A stretch of 64,000 nt of DNA from positions 1-64,000 of the forward strand of contig DASXSB010000030.1 of assembly GCA_036506275.1 (NCBI GenBank), given 5' to 3'. Below the pieces are notes generated by a model that ran no database searches, had not been told where the DNA came from, and was given only the letters and a program-made list of their open reading frames with translations. Positions 47,260 through 56,045 of this stretch are shown here, one piece after another. Each line of letters begins with the position of its first letter. Position 1 is the first letter of the stretch. This stretch comes from DASXSB01 sp036506275 (GTDB taxonomy: Bacteria > Methylomirabilota > Methylomirabilia > Rokubacteriales > CSP1-6). The translations under genes and the position numbers were made by a program.

Positions 47260-50200
47260 TCACACGCCCAGATCCCCAAGCTCGGGGATGAGCCGCATGC
47301 GCTCAAGGCCCGCACGCAGGCCGGGATCCTGCGTGCGCGCGATCAGCGGTGCCAGAACCACGAGCGCAGCGCGATAGGACTCGCGTGCATCATCCTTGCG
47401 GCCGAGCGCGGCGTGGAGTCGTCCGCGCGCGAGGTGGCTCAGCCAGGTCTGGCGGGGTTGCGCGATGGCCTCGGCCGTCGCGAGGGCGCGGCGGAGAGCG
47501 TCATCCGCCTCACCCCATGCGCGCCGCATGGTCGCCGCCTCGCCCCTGATCCGCCACGCCCAGCTCTCGAACTTCCGCGATCCCGTCGGCGTTGCGAGTT
47601 CGAGGCTCTGATCCGCATGCCGTCGCGCCCGATCGGGGTCGCCGCGGAGCAGCGCGAGCTGTGCGAGGCTTGCGTAGCAATGCATACCGTATCGCCACGT
47701 CATCCAACGCGAGGGCGGGGGATGCTGGACGGTGTGATGGCTCTCGTCGAGCGCGTTCGCGGCGGCCGCGAAATCACCTTGTGCCATGAGCGCATCGCCC
47801 TCATTGTTGCGGATGAACGAGCGCCGTTCGGCACCGGTGCCGTGTCCGGCGCGTGACGACACGTTCGTCAGCTCGTACGAACGTTCCGACCAGGTGATCC
47901 CGGCGGCGAAGTCGCCACACTCGATGCGGACCCAGCCGATCGTATTGAGATAGCGCGGGATGAAGGCCTCGTCCCCGATCTTTTCCGCCAGCGAAAGTCC
48001 TTCGCTCAGCGCCGCGAGCGCCTCGTGATATTCCCCCAGGTTGTGCCACGCCGACGCGCGATTCCACAGACAACGCAGTAATGGGATGACGAGCCGATGT
48101 TCGCGTGCCAGGCACAGACCCTCTTCGGCGAAGGCCAGGCCGTCCGTGTATCGGTCCTGCCAACCACTGATCATCGACAGGAAGTGGAGCGACATCGCCT
48201 GGCGGTTCGCATCGCCGACTTCCCGTCCGAGAGCGCGGGCACGGTGACCGTCGCGCGCGCCGTCGTCGAGGTGTCCATTGAGCCCCTTCAGGTACCCGCG
48301 AACGAAGATGGCGCCACCGAGTTGCGCGCGGGCCCCGGCCGGCTCCGCGATGTCGATCGCTTCCTGCACGCGGGCGTGGGCGCCCGAAAAGTCCTCCGAC
48401 CATTGAAGGGCGGACGCGATCTGCACGAGCGCGCCCGCCTCCGCGGCACGGTCGCCGACACGACGAGCGAGGGCCAAGAGCTGCTCCGCTTCCTCCGCGG
48501 AGCGGCGAAAAGCGCCAATGCCGAGGAAGAGATCGGCGCGTGCGCGATGGATGGCCATGGGTGTCGAGGCCGGCACACGATCGCCGAGCCTGCGCACGGC
48601 CTCCAGGGCGTCGCCATAGAGGTCGAGCGCCGGGCGCAGCGCGAAGGCGCGTGTCGCCTTCTCGGCCGCTCGCCGCAGGTACTCGAGCGCACGCTCCCAG
48701 TCTTCGCTCTTCGAGAAGTGGTGCGCGAGCATCTCGTAGTGTTCGGAGAGCCGGTCCGCGTAGAGCTCTTCGATGGCGCGGCCGACCACCCCGTGCAGTT
48801 CCTTGCGGCGTTGCACAAGGAGGGATTCGTACGCCACGTCCTGGGTGAGGGCGTGCTTGAACATGTAGGCCAGCTCAGGATAGAGGCGCCGCTCGTGGAT
48901 GAGCTCGAGCGCGGTAAGCTCGCGGAGGAGCTCGTCGCTTCGCTCCCGGATCTCGGCGAGACGATCGACGAGCCGTCGCGTGAACTCGCGGCCGATGACG
49001 GAGGCCAGCTGCAGCGTGCGCTTCGGCGCCTCCCCCAATCGATCGATGCGCGCCGCGATCACGTCGTGGATGGTGTCGGGAATCGTGAGCTCGTGCGCGG
49101 GCCGGGAGAGCACGAGCCGTCCCTCCACGCTCCGGAGAGCCCCGCTCTCTCCGAGGGACTTCACGAGCTCCTCGATATAGAACGGATTGCCTTCCGCCCG
49201 GGCTCCGAGCATGTCCCGAAGCTCGTCGGGAAGAACGTCGGCGTCGAGGACGGCGGCGGCCATGCGCGCCCCGTCGTCGGCAGACAGCGCGGCCGGGACG
49301 ATGCGCGTGACGTAGGTGCGGTCACCGAACGGGCCCGTGTAGCCTGGACGATAGGTGAAGACGAGGAGAACGCGCAGCGCGGGAGCACTGTTCACGAGTG
49401 ACACGAGAAACTGTTCGCTGGAGCTGTCGATCCAGTGCAGATCCTCCACGACGATCACCTGCGGCCGTGGATCGGCGGCACCCGCGAGGAGACGCCGCAT
49501 GGCGTCGAATGTCTCGGCCCGTCGCTGGGCTGGGCTCATGCCGCGAACGTCACTGTCCCCGGGGTCAACGGAGAGCAGCGCCCGGAGATACGGTGTCATG
49601 CTCTGAAGGTGATCACCGATCTCGCGGACGCCGTGTTCGATCTTGGCCACGATGGCGGCGTCGTCATCGCTCTCGTCGATGCCGAACCGTCGCCGGACGA
49701 GATCGACGAGCGGGTGAAACGCCATGGTGCGCCCGAACGAGAGACAGTGGCCTTCGTGCCATGCCGCGGCGTCGCCGAGGTGCCGACGAAACTCGTGGAG
49801 CAGACGAGATTTACCGATGCCGGCCTCGCCCACGATGAACACAACTCGCCCCTGGCCGGTGCGGGCCGTGTCGAACGCCTCCAGTAGGAGCCCGAGTTCC
49901 CGGTCCCGTCCCATGAACGGTGTCAGGCCCCGCTCCCGCGCCGCTTCCAGTCGGGTGCGTGACTCACGCGCGGCCAGTGCCTCCCAGGCCACGACCGGCT
50001 CGTCGCGTCCCTTGACGTGGACTTCGCCGATGCGCCGCGTGTCGAAGTACCCGCGGACGAGGCGGTGCGTCCCATCCGAGATCGTCACGCGGCCCGGCTC
50101 GGCGATCTGCTGCAGGCGTGCGGCGACGTTGGTGGTGTCGCCGATGGCCGTGTAGTCCATCCGCAGATCGCCGCCGATGGCGCCTACGACGACGAGGCCG

Positions 50201-50763
50201 GTGTTGAGGCCTTGGCGAACGCGACACGTGATGCCGCGGGGAGCGAGCTCGGACTGCCAGGTCTCGAGGGTGCGGGCGATGCCGAGCGCGGCGTGGACAG
50301 CGCGGCGGGCATGGTCCTCGTGGGCGATCGGCGCGCCGAAGAGCGCCATGATGCCGTCGCCGAGGAACTGGTTGACCGTGCCTTCGTACCGATGCACTTC
50401 CGCGAGCATGAGGTCGAAGGCATGCCGCATGAGGCGGTGCACCTCTTCGGGGTCGAGGCGCTCGGACAGTGACGTGAATCCGGACACGTCGACGAACAGG
50501 ACCGTGACTTGTTTGCGCTCGCCTTCGAGCGCCGCTTTCGAAGTGAGGATCTTGTCGGCGAGATGCTTCGGCGTGTACGACTCCGGGCTGGCGAAGCGCG
50601 GCGGGGACGGCTGCTCCAGCGCCGTCGCGCACTGACCGCAGAACTTGTTGTCAGGAGGGTTCGACGCCCCGCACGACGGACAGACCACGGGAAGTGGCCC
50701 CGCGCACTGGCCGCAGAATCGGCTTCGAGGGGGAGTCTCGGCTTGGCACCGGGGACACTTCAT
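47260..50763 (-). CDS. class III adenylate/guanylate cyclase-ATPase-TPR signalling protein with two zinc ribbons
   Basis: 1167 residues. Zinc ribbons: C3/C6/C17/C20 and C28/C31/C42/C45. The cyclase domain (about 85-255) has metal Asp in FVDVSGFTSL and LGDGIMALFGAP and transition-state Asn/Arg in TTNVAARLQ. An AAA/STAND ATPase follows (Walker A VGEAGIGKSRLL near 310; VIVVEDLHWIDSSS), then about twelve TPR-like repeats. It probably makes a cyclic nucleotide in response to a protein or ligand bound by the TPRs. ATG 50763 has GGAGGCG upstream; the longer frame beyond it lacks domains. Confidence 0.92.
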   Translation of the reverse strand: MKCPRCQAETPPRSRFCGQCAGPLPVVCPSCGASNPPDNKFCGQCATALEQPSPPRFASPESYTPKHLADKILTSKAALEGERKQVTVLFVDVSGFTSLSERLDPEEVHRLMRHAFDLMLAEVHRYEGTVNQFLGDGIMALFGAPIAHEDHARRAVHAALGIARTLETWQSELAPRGITCRVRQGLNTGLVVVGAIGGDLRMDYTAIGDTTNVAARLQQIAEPGRVTISDGTHRLVRGYFDTRRIGEVHVKGRDEPVVAWEALAARESRTRLEAARERGLTPFMGRDRELGLLLEAFDTARTGQGRVVFIVGEAGIGKSRLLHEFRRHLGDAAAWHEGHCLSFGRTMAFHPLVDLVRRRFGIDESDDDAAIVAKIEHGVREIGDHLQSMTPYLRALLSVDPGDSDVRGMSPAQRRAETFDAMRRLLAGAADPRPQVIVVEDLHWIDSSSEQFLVSLVNSAPALRVLLVFTYRPGYTGPFGDRTYVTRIVPAALSADDGARMAAAVLDADVLPDELRDMLGARAEGNPFYIEELVKSLGESGALRSVEGRLVLSRPAHELTIPDTIHDVIAARIDRLGEAPKRTLQLASVIGREFTRRLVDRLAEIRERSDELLRELTALELIHERRLYPELAYMFKHALTQDVAYESLLVQRRKELHGVVGRAIEELYADRLSEHYEMLAHHFSKSEDWERALEYLRRAAEKATRAFALRPALDLYGDALEAVRRLGDRVPASTPMAIHRARADLFLGIGAFRRSAEEAEQLLALARRVGDRAAEAGALVQIASALQWSEDFSGAHARVQEAIDIAEPAGARAQLGGAIFVRGYLKGLNGHLDDGARDGHRARALGREVGDANRQAMSLHFLSMISGWQDRYTDGLAFAEEGLCLAREHRLVIPLLRCLWNRASAWHNLGEYHEALAALSEGLSLAEKIGDEAFIPRYLNTIGWVRIECGDFAAGITWSERSYELTNVSSRAGHGTGAERRSFIRNNEGDALMAQGDFAAAANALDESHHTVQHPPPSRWMTWRYGMHCYASLAQLALLRGDPDRARRHADQSLELATPTGSRKFESWAWRIRGEAATMRRAWGEADDALRRALATAEAIAQPRQTWLSHLARGRLHAALGRKDDARESYRAALVVLAPLIARTQDPGLRAGLERMRLIPELGDLGV

Positions 50764-50811
50764 GCCAGCGCCTCCACGCCGCCGGGCTCGCGAAGTGGTA
50801 ACGGTGGGCCG

Positions 50812-50841
50812 AGAATAAGTGTGCAAGGCTTGGGCGGTCAA
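50812..50841 (-). promoter_or_regulatory. sigma-70 promoter of the cyclase gene
   Basis: On the minus strand TTGACC (50841-50836), an 18-nt spacer and TATTCT (50817-50812). The predicted leader is about 42 nt and includes the GGAGGCG site. Confidence 0.6.
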
Positions 50842-50943
50842 GGACACCGCCGTGCCGCGGTACGCCCTCTGGAGAAGCGGCGCCCGTCTTCTTACAGTCG
50901 CACGCGGCGAAGGAGCTGGGCGTTCACCGTCCGGGCGCCGGGC

Positions 50944-50973
50944 TTGCGTGGTCCGACCGCATGGTATTAGATA
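50944..50973 (+). promoter_or_regulatory. possible sigma-70 promoter of the Liv importer
   Basis: TTGCGT at 50944-50949 and TAGATA at 50968-50973 with an 18-nt spacer. The surrounding stretch is AT-rich for this genome. The -35 is weak. Confidence 0.4.
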
Positions 50974-51026
50974 TGTCGCCACTTTCTCACCCGTGCCCTC
51001 CCCTGGGCATTGAAGGAGGTCCGATG

Positions 51027-52337
51027 ATGGGCGACCGTTGGCAGGATCAGCCGTGGGCGCAGGACATGTGGTGGAGCGGCAAGACCACGCGCCGAACGTT
51101 TCTCTCCTTTTCCGCGGCCGCGGCAGGCGCTCTCGGTGCCAGCCTTCTCGTGCCCGCTCCCTGGCGCGACGCCTTCGGTCAGGCGAAGCCCTACAAGATC
51201 GGCACTCTGCAGCCGCTGACGGGCGCGGCCGCCGCGGGCGGGATCACCGCCCTCGTGGGCACGCAGCTCGCCGTGGATCGCATCAACAAGAGTGGCGGCA
51301 TCAACGGCCGGCCCATCGAGCTGGTCGTCGAGGACTACCAGTCCAAGCCCGACACCGGCCGCCGGAAGGCCGAGAAGCTCGCCGTCGAGGACAAGGTCGA
51401 CGCCCACGAGGGCGGCTTCCTGTCCAACGTCTGCATCGCGTGCGCGCCGGTGTGGGAAGAGCACAAGATCGTGAACATGATCGGCGTCTGTCTCGACACC
51501 ACGCTCACCACCAGCAAGTGCAGCCGCTATACGTTCCGGCCGTTCGACTACGCGCCCGCACAGGCGGTGGCCTTCGCGCCGTACCTGGTCTCGAAGCTGG
51601 GCAAGAAGTGGCACCTCGCGTACGCGGATTACGCGTGGGGGCAGTCGACGCGCGACGCCTACGCGGATCAGATCAAGAAGGCGGGCGGCGAAGTGGAAGG
51701 TACCACCGGCATCCCGCTCGGGACCGCCGACATGACGCCGTTCCTTTCCAAGATCAGCGGCAACTTCGACGGCCTGTTCGGGATTTTCTTCGGCAAGGAC
51801 GGCGTCACCATCGGGACGCAAGCGTTCGACCTCGGCCTCACGCGCAAGTACAAGTGGGCGGGCGACGGCGCCATCGCGGAATCGACGAACCTGCCCGCCC
51901 TCGGCAACAAGATCGAGGGCTTCGTTGGCATCAACCGGTACGTGCCCGTCCTCGACAAGCCGCTCGACACCCCGTACCACAAGCGGTGGTTCGAGGAGGC
52001 CAAGGCCGCGCTCAAGAAAGTCGATCCGCAGGGCCCGCTTCCGGACCGCTACGTGCAATCCAACTTCGAGGCGATGAACTTCCTGAAGCTCGGCATCCAG
52101 AAATCGGGCTTCCAGGGCCGGCAGGACACGCCGAAGCTGATCGCCGCCCTCGAAGGCCTGGACGTGAAGGAGAGCGACGACTTCCCGCAGGGCGACAAGA
52201 CGCTCCGCAAGGAAGACCACCAGGCGTTCATCCGCGAGTTCATCTTCGAGATCAAGGGTGGCAAGCACCAGATCGTGCAGGTGGTGCCGAAAGAGAAGAC
52301 CGTGTTCCCGCCCGCCTGTCAGTTCCCGGCGGCGTGA
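51027..52337 (+). CDS. livK: Tat-exported LivK-type ABC substrate-binding protein
   Basis: 436 residues. A Tat signal TTRRTFLSFSAAAAGALG is followed by the type I binding fold (YKIGTLQPLTGAAAAGG; LAVDRINKSGGINGRPIELVVEDYQSKPDTGRRKAEKL). AGGAGGT is seven bases before ATG 51027 and four before ATG 51024, so 51027 is preferred. It delivers a branched-chain amino acid, amide or aromatic acid to LivHMGF encoded downstream. GTG of livG overlaps its stop. Confidence 0.93.
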   Translation: MGDRWQDQPWAQDMWWSGKTTRRTFLSFSAAAAGALGASLLVPAPWRDAFGQAKPYKIGTLQPLTGAAAAGGITALVGTQLAVDRINKSGGINGRPIELVVEDYQSKPDTGRRKAEKLAVEDKVDAHEGGFLSNVCIACAPVWEEHKIVNMIGVCLDTTLTTSKCSRYTFRPFDYAPAQAVAFAPYLVSKLGKKWHLAYADYAWGQSTRDAYADQIKKAGGEVEGTTGIPLGTADMTPFLSKISGNFDGLFGIFFGKDGVTIGTQAFDLGLTRKYKWAGDGAIAESTNLPALGNKIEGFVGINRYVPVLDKPLDTPYHKRWFEEAKAALKKVDPQGPLPDRYVQSNFEAMNFLKLGIQKSGFQGRQDTPKLIAALEGLDVKESDDFPQGDKTLRKEDHQAFIREFIFEIKGGKHQIVQVVPKEKTVFPPACQFPAA

Positions 52338-53131
52338 CCGATCACCGCGTGGACGGGGCGACGGCGCCGGCAGCAGCCGGCGGCGTCGTCGCCCCGCCGC
52401 CCCTCTTGCGCACAGAGGGGCTCACGGTGCGCTTCGGCGGTCTCACCGCCTTGAACAACGTGAGCGTGGAAGTGCAGCCGGGCGAGGTGCGCGCGATCAT
52501 CGGCCCCAACGGCGCCGGCAAGTCGACGTTCTTCAACTGCCTCACCGGCGTCATCCACCCCACCAGCGGCCGCATCGTCTTCGACGGTGACGACGTCACC
52601 GGTCTCACCCCCGACCGGATCTCTCGCCGCGGCGTGGCGCGCTCGTACCAGATCACCAACATCCTCCCCGGCGCCACCGTGCTCGAGAACGTGCGCGTGG
52701 CCACGCAGTCGCGACATCACGCCTGGAGCCTGCTCCGTCACCACCGGTCGTTTCCGGACGTGCTGGAGCGGGCGCACGCGGTGCTGGCGTCGGTCGGTCT
52801 CGCCGGCAAGGACGACGAGCTCGCCGCCAACCTCTCGCACGGCGAGCAGCGCACGCTGGAGATCGCCATCGCGCTCGCCACCGAGCCCAAGCTGCTCTGC
52901 CTCGACGAGCCCACGGCGGGGATGAGCGTGACGGAGACGCATCAGACCGTGGAGCTGGTCCGCCGCCTCGCCGCCCATCTCACCATCCTCATCGTCGAGC
53001 ACGACATGGAAGTGGTGATGGGGCTGGCGCGAACGATCACCGTGCTCCATTACGGCGAGGTGCTGGCGGAAGGCTCGCCGGCCGAGATCCAGGCGAACGC
53101 CCGGGTGCAGGACGTCTATCTCAAGACGTGA
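52334..53131 (+). CDS. livG: Liv-type ABC importer ATPase LivG
   Basis: 265 residues. Walker A GPNGAGKST, Q-loop YQITNILPGATV, signature LSHGEQRTLEIAIAL, Walker B LLCLDEPTAGMS and the LivG C-terminal helix (AEIQANARVQDVYL). About 30 unconserved residues precede the fold. GTG 52334 overlaps the livK stop by 4 bp. Confidence 0.95.
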   Translation: MTDHRVDGATAPAAAGGVVAPPPLLRTEGLTVRFGGLTALNNVSVEVQPGEVRAIIGPNGAGKSTFFNCLTGVIHPTSGRIVFDGDDVTGLTPDRISRRGVARSYQITNILPGATVLENVRVATQSRHHAWSLLRHHRSFPDVLERAHAVLASVGLAGKDDELAANLSHGEQRTLEIAIALATEPKLLCLDEPTAGMSVTETHQTVELVRRLAAHLTILIVEHDMEVVMGLARTITVLHYGEVLAEGSPAEIQANARVQDVYLKT

Positions 53132-53838
53132 TGCTGACCCTGGCCGACGTCCACGCCCACTACGGCAAGTCGCACGTCCTCCACGGCGTATCGATCGACG
53201 TCGCCGCCGGCGAGGTGGTCGGGCTCCTCGGCCGCAACGGCGTGGGAAAGAGCACGACGCTGAAGGCGATCATGGGGTTGGTGCCGGCGTCGTCGGGGAA
53301 GATCCTCTTCGAGGGCCGAGACCTCGTCGACCTGCCGGCGCACCGGCTCGCCCGCCTCGGGATCGCGTACGTGCCGGAAGATCGACGCATCTTCCGGCTG
53401 CTCACGGTGCTCGAAAATCTGCGCACCGGCCTCGACCGCCACGGTGTCACCGAGGAACGCCGCCAGGCGCTCCTCGAAAAAGTGTATCGGCACTTTCCGG
53501 TGCTGCGCGAACGGCGCGGACAGCAGGGGGGAACGCTGTCGGGGGGCGAGCAGCAGATGCTCGCCATCGCGCGCGCGATGATGCTGGAGCCGAAGATCAT
53601 CCTCCTCGACGAGCCCACCGAAGGCCTCATGCCGCGCATGGTGAGCCAGATCCGCGAGATCATCCAGGTGCTCCACGCGGACGGGGTCGCGATTCTGCTC
53701 GTGGAGCAGAACGTGCCGCTCACACTCCAGGTGAGCAATCGCGTCTACATCATGGAGAAGGGCACCGTGCGCCACCAGGCGGCGGCGTCCGCCCTCCGTG
53801 TCGACAGCGCCGTGATCCATCAGTACCTCGGAGTGTAG
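53128..53838 (+). CDS. livF: Liv-type ABC importer ATPase LivF
   Basis: 236 residues. Walker A GRNGVGKST, YVPEDRRIFRLLTVLENL, signature LSGGEQQMLAIARA and Walker B IILLDEPTEGLMP are typical of LivF. The start is GTG 53128 or ATG 53131; both overlap the livG stop. It forms the ATPase heterodimer with LivG. Confidence 0.95.
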   Translation: MMLTLADVHAHYGKSHVLHGVSIDVAAGEVVGLLGRNGVGKSTTLKAIMGLVPASSGKILFEGRDLVDLPAHRLARLGIAYVPEDRRIFRLLTVLENLRTGLDRHGVTEERRQALLEKVYRHFPVLRERRGQQGGTLSGGEQQMLAIARAMMLEPKIILLDEPTEGLMPRMVSQIREIIQVLHADGVAILLVEQNVPLTLQVSNRVYIMEKGTVRHQAAASALRVDSAVIHQYLGV

Positions 53839-53839
53839 G

Positions 53840-54706
53840 GTGCCGTACGAGCAGATCCTGATCCAGACCGTGAACGGCCTCGTGAGCGGGATGATCCTGG
53901 CCCTCGTCGCCTCCGGTCTCACGCTGATCTTCGGCATCATGGACGTCGTCAACTTCGCCCACGGCGAGCTGTTCATGCTGGGCGCCTACGTGGGGACGAC
54001 GACGCTGGTGGCCACCGGCAGCTTCTGGGCGGCGCTCCTCGTCGCCTCCGTGCTCATCGGCCTCCTGGGAGCGGCCCTCCAGATCACCACCCTGCGGCCA
54101 CTCCTCGGGCGCGATCCGCTCACGACCATCCTCGCCACCTTCGGCATTTCCCTCGTGCTCCAGAACTACGCGCTCTGGCAATACGGGCCCGTCGCGCGCA
54201 AGATCCAGGAGCCGTTCACCGGTCACTTCCGCCTCTTCCACCTCGAGTATCCGTATTACCGGATCGTGATCGCGCTGCTGTCGGCCGCCATCATCGGGGC
54301 GCTGTGGCTCTTCATGAAGTACGGGACGTACGGCATCTGGATCCGCGCCACCACCCAGGATCGCGTCATGGCCGCCGCCATGGGGATCCCGGTGCCGCTC
54401 GTGCACACGGGCGTCTTCGCCATCGGCGCCGCCATGGCGGCGGCGAGCGGGGTGCTCTTCGGGCCGCTCGTCGGTGTCAACCACGCGATGGGCGTCGACC
54501 TCATCCTGCGGGCGTTCATCGTCGTGGTGGTGGGCGGAATGGGGAACCTGGGCGGGTCCGTGCTGGCCGCCATCTTCATCAGCCTCGCGGAGTCGTTCGC
54601 ATCGATCTGGGTGAGCCCGGCGCAGGCGGTCATCGTGTCGTTCGTGGTCTTGATCCTCACCCTCCTCTTCCGCCCCACCGGTCTCTTCGTCCCCACTCCG
54701 AAATGA
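53840..54706 (+). CDS. livH: Liv-type ABC importer permease LivH
   Basis: 288 residues, about eight membrane helices. LivH signatures GLVSGMILALVASGLTLIFGIMDVVNFAHGELFMLGAY and FIVVVVGGMGNLGGSVLAA are clear. GTG 53840 lies 1 bp after the livF stop, with GGAG seven bases upstream. The order here is livK-G-F-H-M, with the ATPases before the permeases. Confidence 0.94.
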   Translation: MPYEQILIQTVNGLVSGMILALVASGLTLIFGIMDVVNFAHGELFMLGAYVGTTTLVATGSFWAALLVASVLIGLLGAALQITTLRPLLGRDPLTTILATFGISLVLQNYALWQYGPVARKIQEPFTGHFRLFHLEYPYYRIVIALLSAAIIGALWLFMKYGTYGIWIRATTQDRVMAAAMGIPVPLVHTGVFAIGAAMAAASGVLFGPLVGVNHAMGVDLILRAFIVVVVGGMGNLGGSVLAAIFISLAESFASIWVSPAQAVIVSFVVLILTLLFRPTGLFVPTPK

Positions 54707-55647
54707 CCGGGCGCGCCGGGTTCTGGGTGAGCCTGACGGTCGCCGTCGCGCTGCTGGCGGTGGCGCCGCTCGTCCTCCCCGAGTTCTGGCGCCGATTCCT
54801 CACCGAGATCCTGATCTGGGGACTGCTCGCGATGTCCTCGGACATCCTCATCGGCTACACGGGCATGGTCTCCTTCGGGCACTCCGCGTTCTTCGGTATC
54901 GGCATGTACGGCACCGCCGCTGCTCTCCTCACCGTCACTCCCCCCAATCTGTGGCTGGGCCTCCTCTACGGCCTGGCGGCGGCGGGCGTGGTGGCGGGGT
55001 TCGTGGCGTTCTTCGCGACGCGCCTGCGCGACATCTATTTCTCGATCACCACCCTCGTGTTCTCCCAGATCTTTTACGTGATCATCTTCACCTGGACCGA
55101 AGTCACGGGCGGCGAGAACGGCCTCACCTTCCGCCAGCCGGCCTTCTGGATCCCGGGCGTGGTGGAGGTGCGCTTCACTCCCGTCACCCTCCATTGGTTC
55201 GTGCTGGGCGTCGTCACCGTGTCCTACCTGCTCCTCCGCCGCATCACGCAGTCACCGTTCGGCACCGTCTTGCAGTCCATCCGGGAAAACGAGCCGCGCA
55301 CGCGCGCCATCGGCTACGCGGTCGAGCGCTACAAGATCGTGGCCGTCATGCTCTCCGGCATCTTCGCGGGTCTGGCCGGGGTGCTGTACGCCGTTCAGAA
55401 CAAGTTCGCCGCGCCCGACTTCGTCTTCTTCCTCGTCTCGGGCGAGGTGGTGATCTTCAACGTGATGGGAGGAATGGGCACGCTGGTGGGGCCGGTCGCC
55501 GGCGCCGGCTTCTTCTTCCTACTGCGCGAGCTGTTCTCGCGCTACTTCACCCAGTACTACCTCATCCCGGTCGGCATCATCTTCACCCTGATGGTGATCT
55601 TCATGCCGCAGGGCCTGCTCGGCTTCGCGCGGCGCCGGTTGCACTGA
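54703..55647 (+). CDS. livM: Liv-type ABC importer permease LivM
   Basis: 314 residues with about nine membrane helices. ILIGYTGMVSFGHSAFFGIGMYGTA and SIRENEPRTRAIGYAVERYKIVAVMLSGIFAGLAG are LivM hallmarks, and GGMGTLVGPVAGAGFFF closes it. ATG 54703 overlaps the livH stop (ATGA). It converges on a receiver gene on the minus strand. Confidence 0.94.
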   Translation: MTGRAGFWVSLTVAVALLAVAPLVLPEFWRRFLTEILIWGLLAMSSDILIGYTGMVSFGHSAFFGIGMYGTAAALLTVTPPNLWLGLLYGLAAAGVVAGFVAFFATRLRDIYFSITTLVFSQIFYVIIFTWTEVTGGENGLTFRQPAFWIPGVVEVRFTPVTLHWFVLGVVTVSYLLLRRITQSPFGTVLQSIRENEPRTRAIGYAVERYKIVAVMLSGIFAGLAGVLYAVQNKFAAPDFVFFLVSGEVVIFNVMGGMGTLVGPVAGAGFFFLLRELFSRYFTQYYLIPVGIIFTLMVIFMPQGLLGFARRRLH

Positions 55648-55670
55648 CCGCGCCCCCGCACATCGCGCGC

Positions 55671-56045
55671 TCAGGCGGCGAGAACCCGGCGCACCGTCTC
55701 CGTGAGCGAAACGACCGTGAACGGCTTCTGGAGGAACGCGCCCGGCGGGAGCGGACCGCTCTGGCTGACCACGTCCTCGTGGGGCTGGCCCGAGATGTAG
55801 AGGACGCGGGTGGCGGGGCGAGCCCCACGCACCCGTCCCACCAGAGCGGCGGTGCCGAGGCCGGGCATCTTGAGGTCGAGGATCATGAGATCGAGGTCTC
55901 CGGGATGGGAGACGGCGAGCTTCAGCGCCGCGTCGCCGTCACCGGCTTCCAGAACGCGATATCCCGCCAGGTGGAGGACCTCGCGGATCAGGCTTCGTAT
56001 CTCGCCGTCGTCCTCGACGACCAGTACCGTCGCCGCCTCCGTCAC
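55671..56045 (-). CDS. single-domain response regulator
   Basis: 124 residues. Receiver with VVEDD, phospho-acceptor in LMILDLKMPGLG, and Lys in FLQKPF. No output domain. GTG 56045 overlaps the sensor-kinase stop by 4 bp, so it is translated with that kinase and is probably its phosphorylation partner, perhaps as a relay to the sigma-54 activator at 60053. Confidence 0.92.
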   Translation of the reverse strand: MTEAATVLVVEDDGEIRSLIREVLHLAGYRVLEAGDGDAALKLAVSHPGDLDLMILDLKMPGLGTAALVGRVRGARPATRVLYISGQPHEDVVSQSGPLPPGAFLQKPFTVVSLTETVRRVLAA

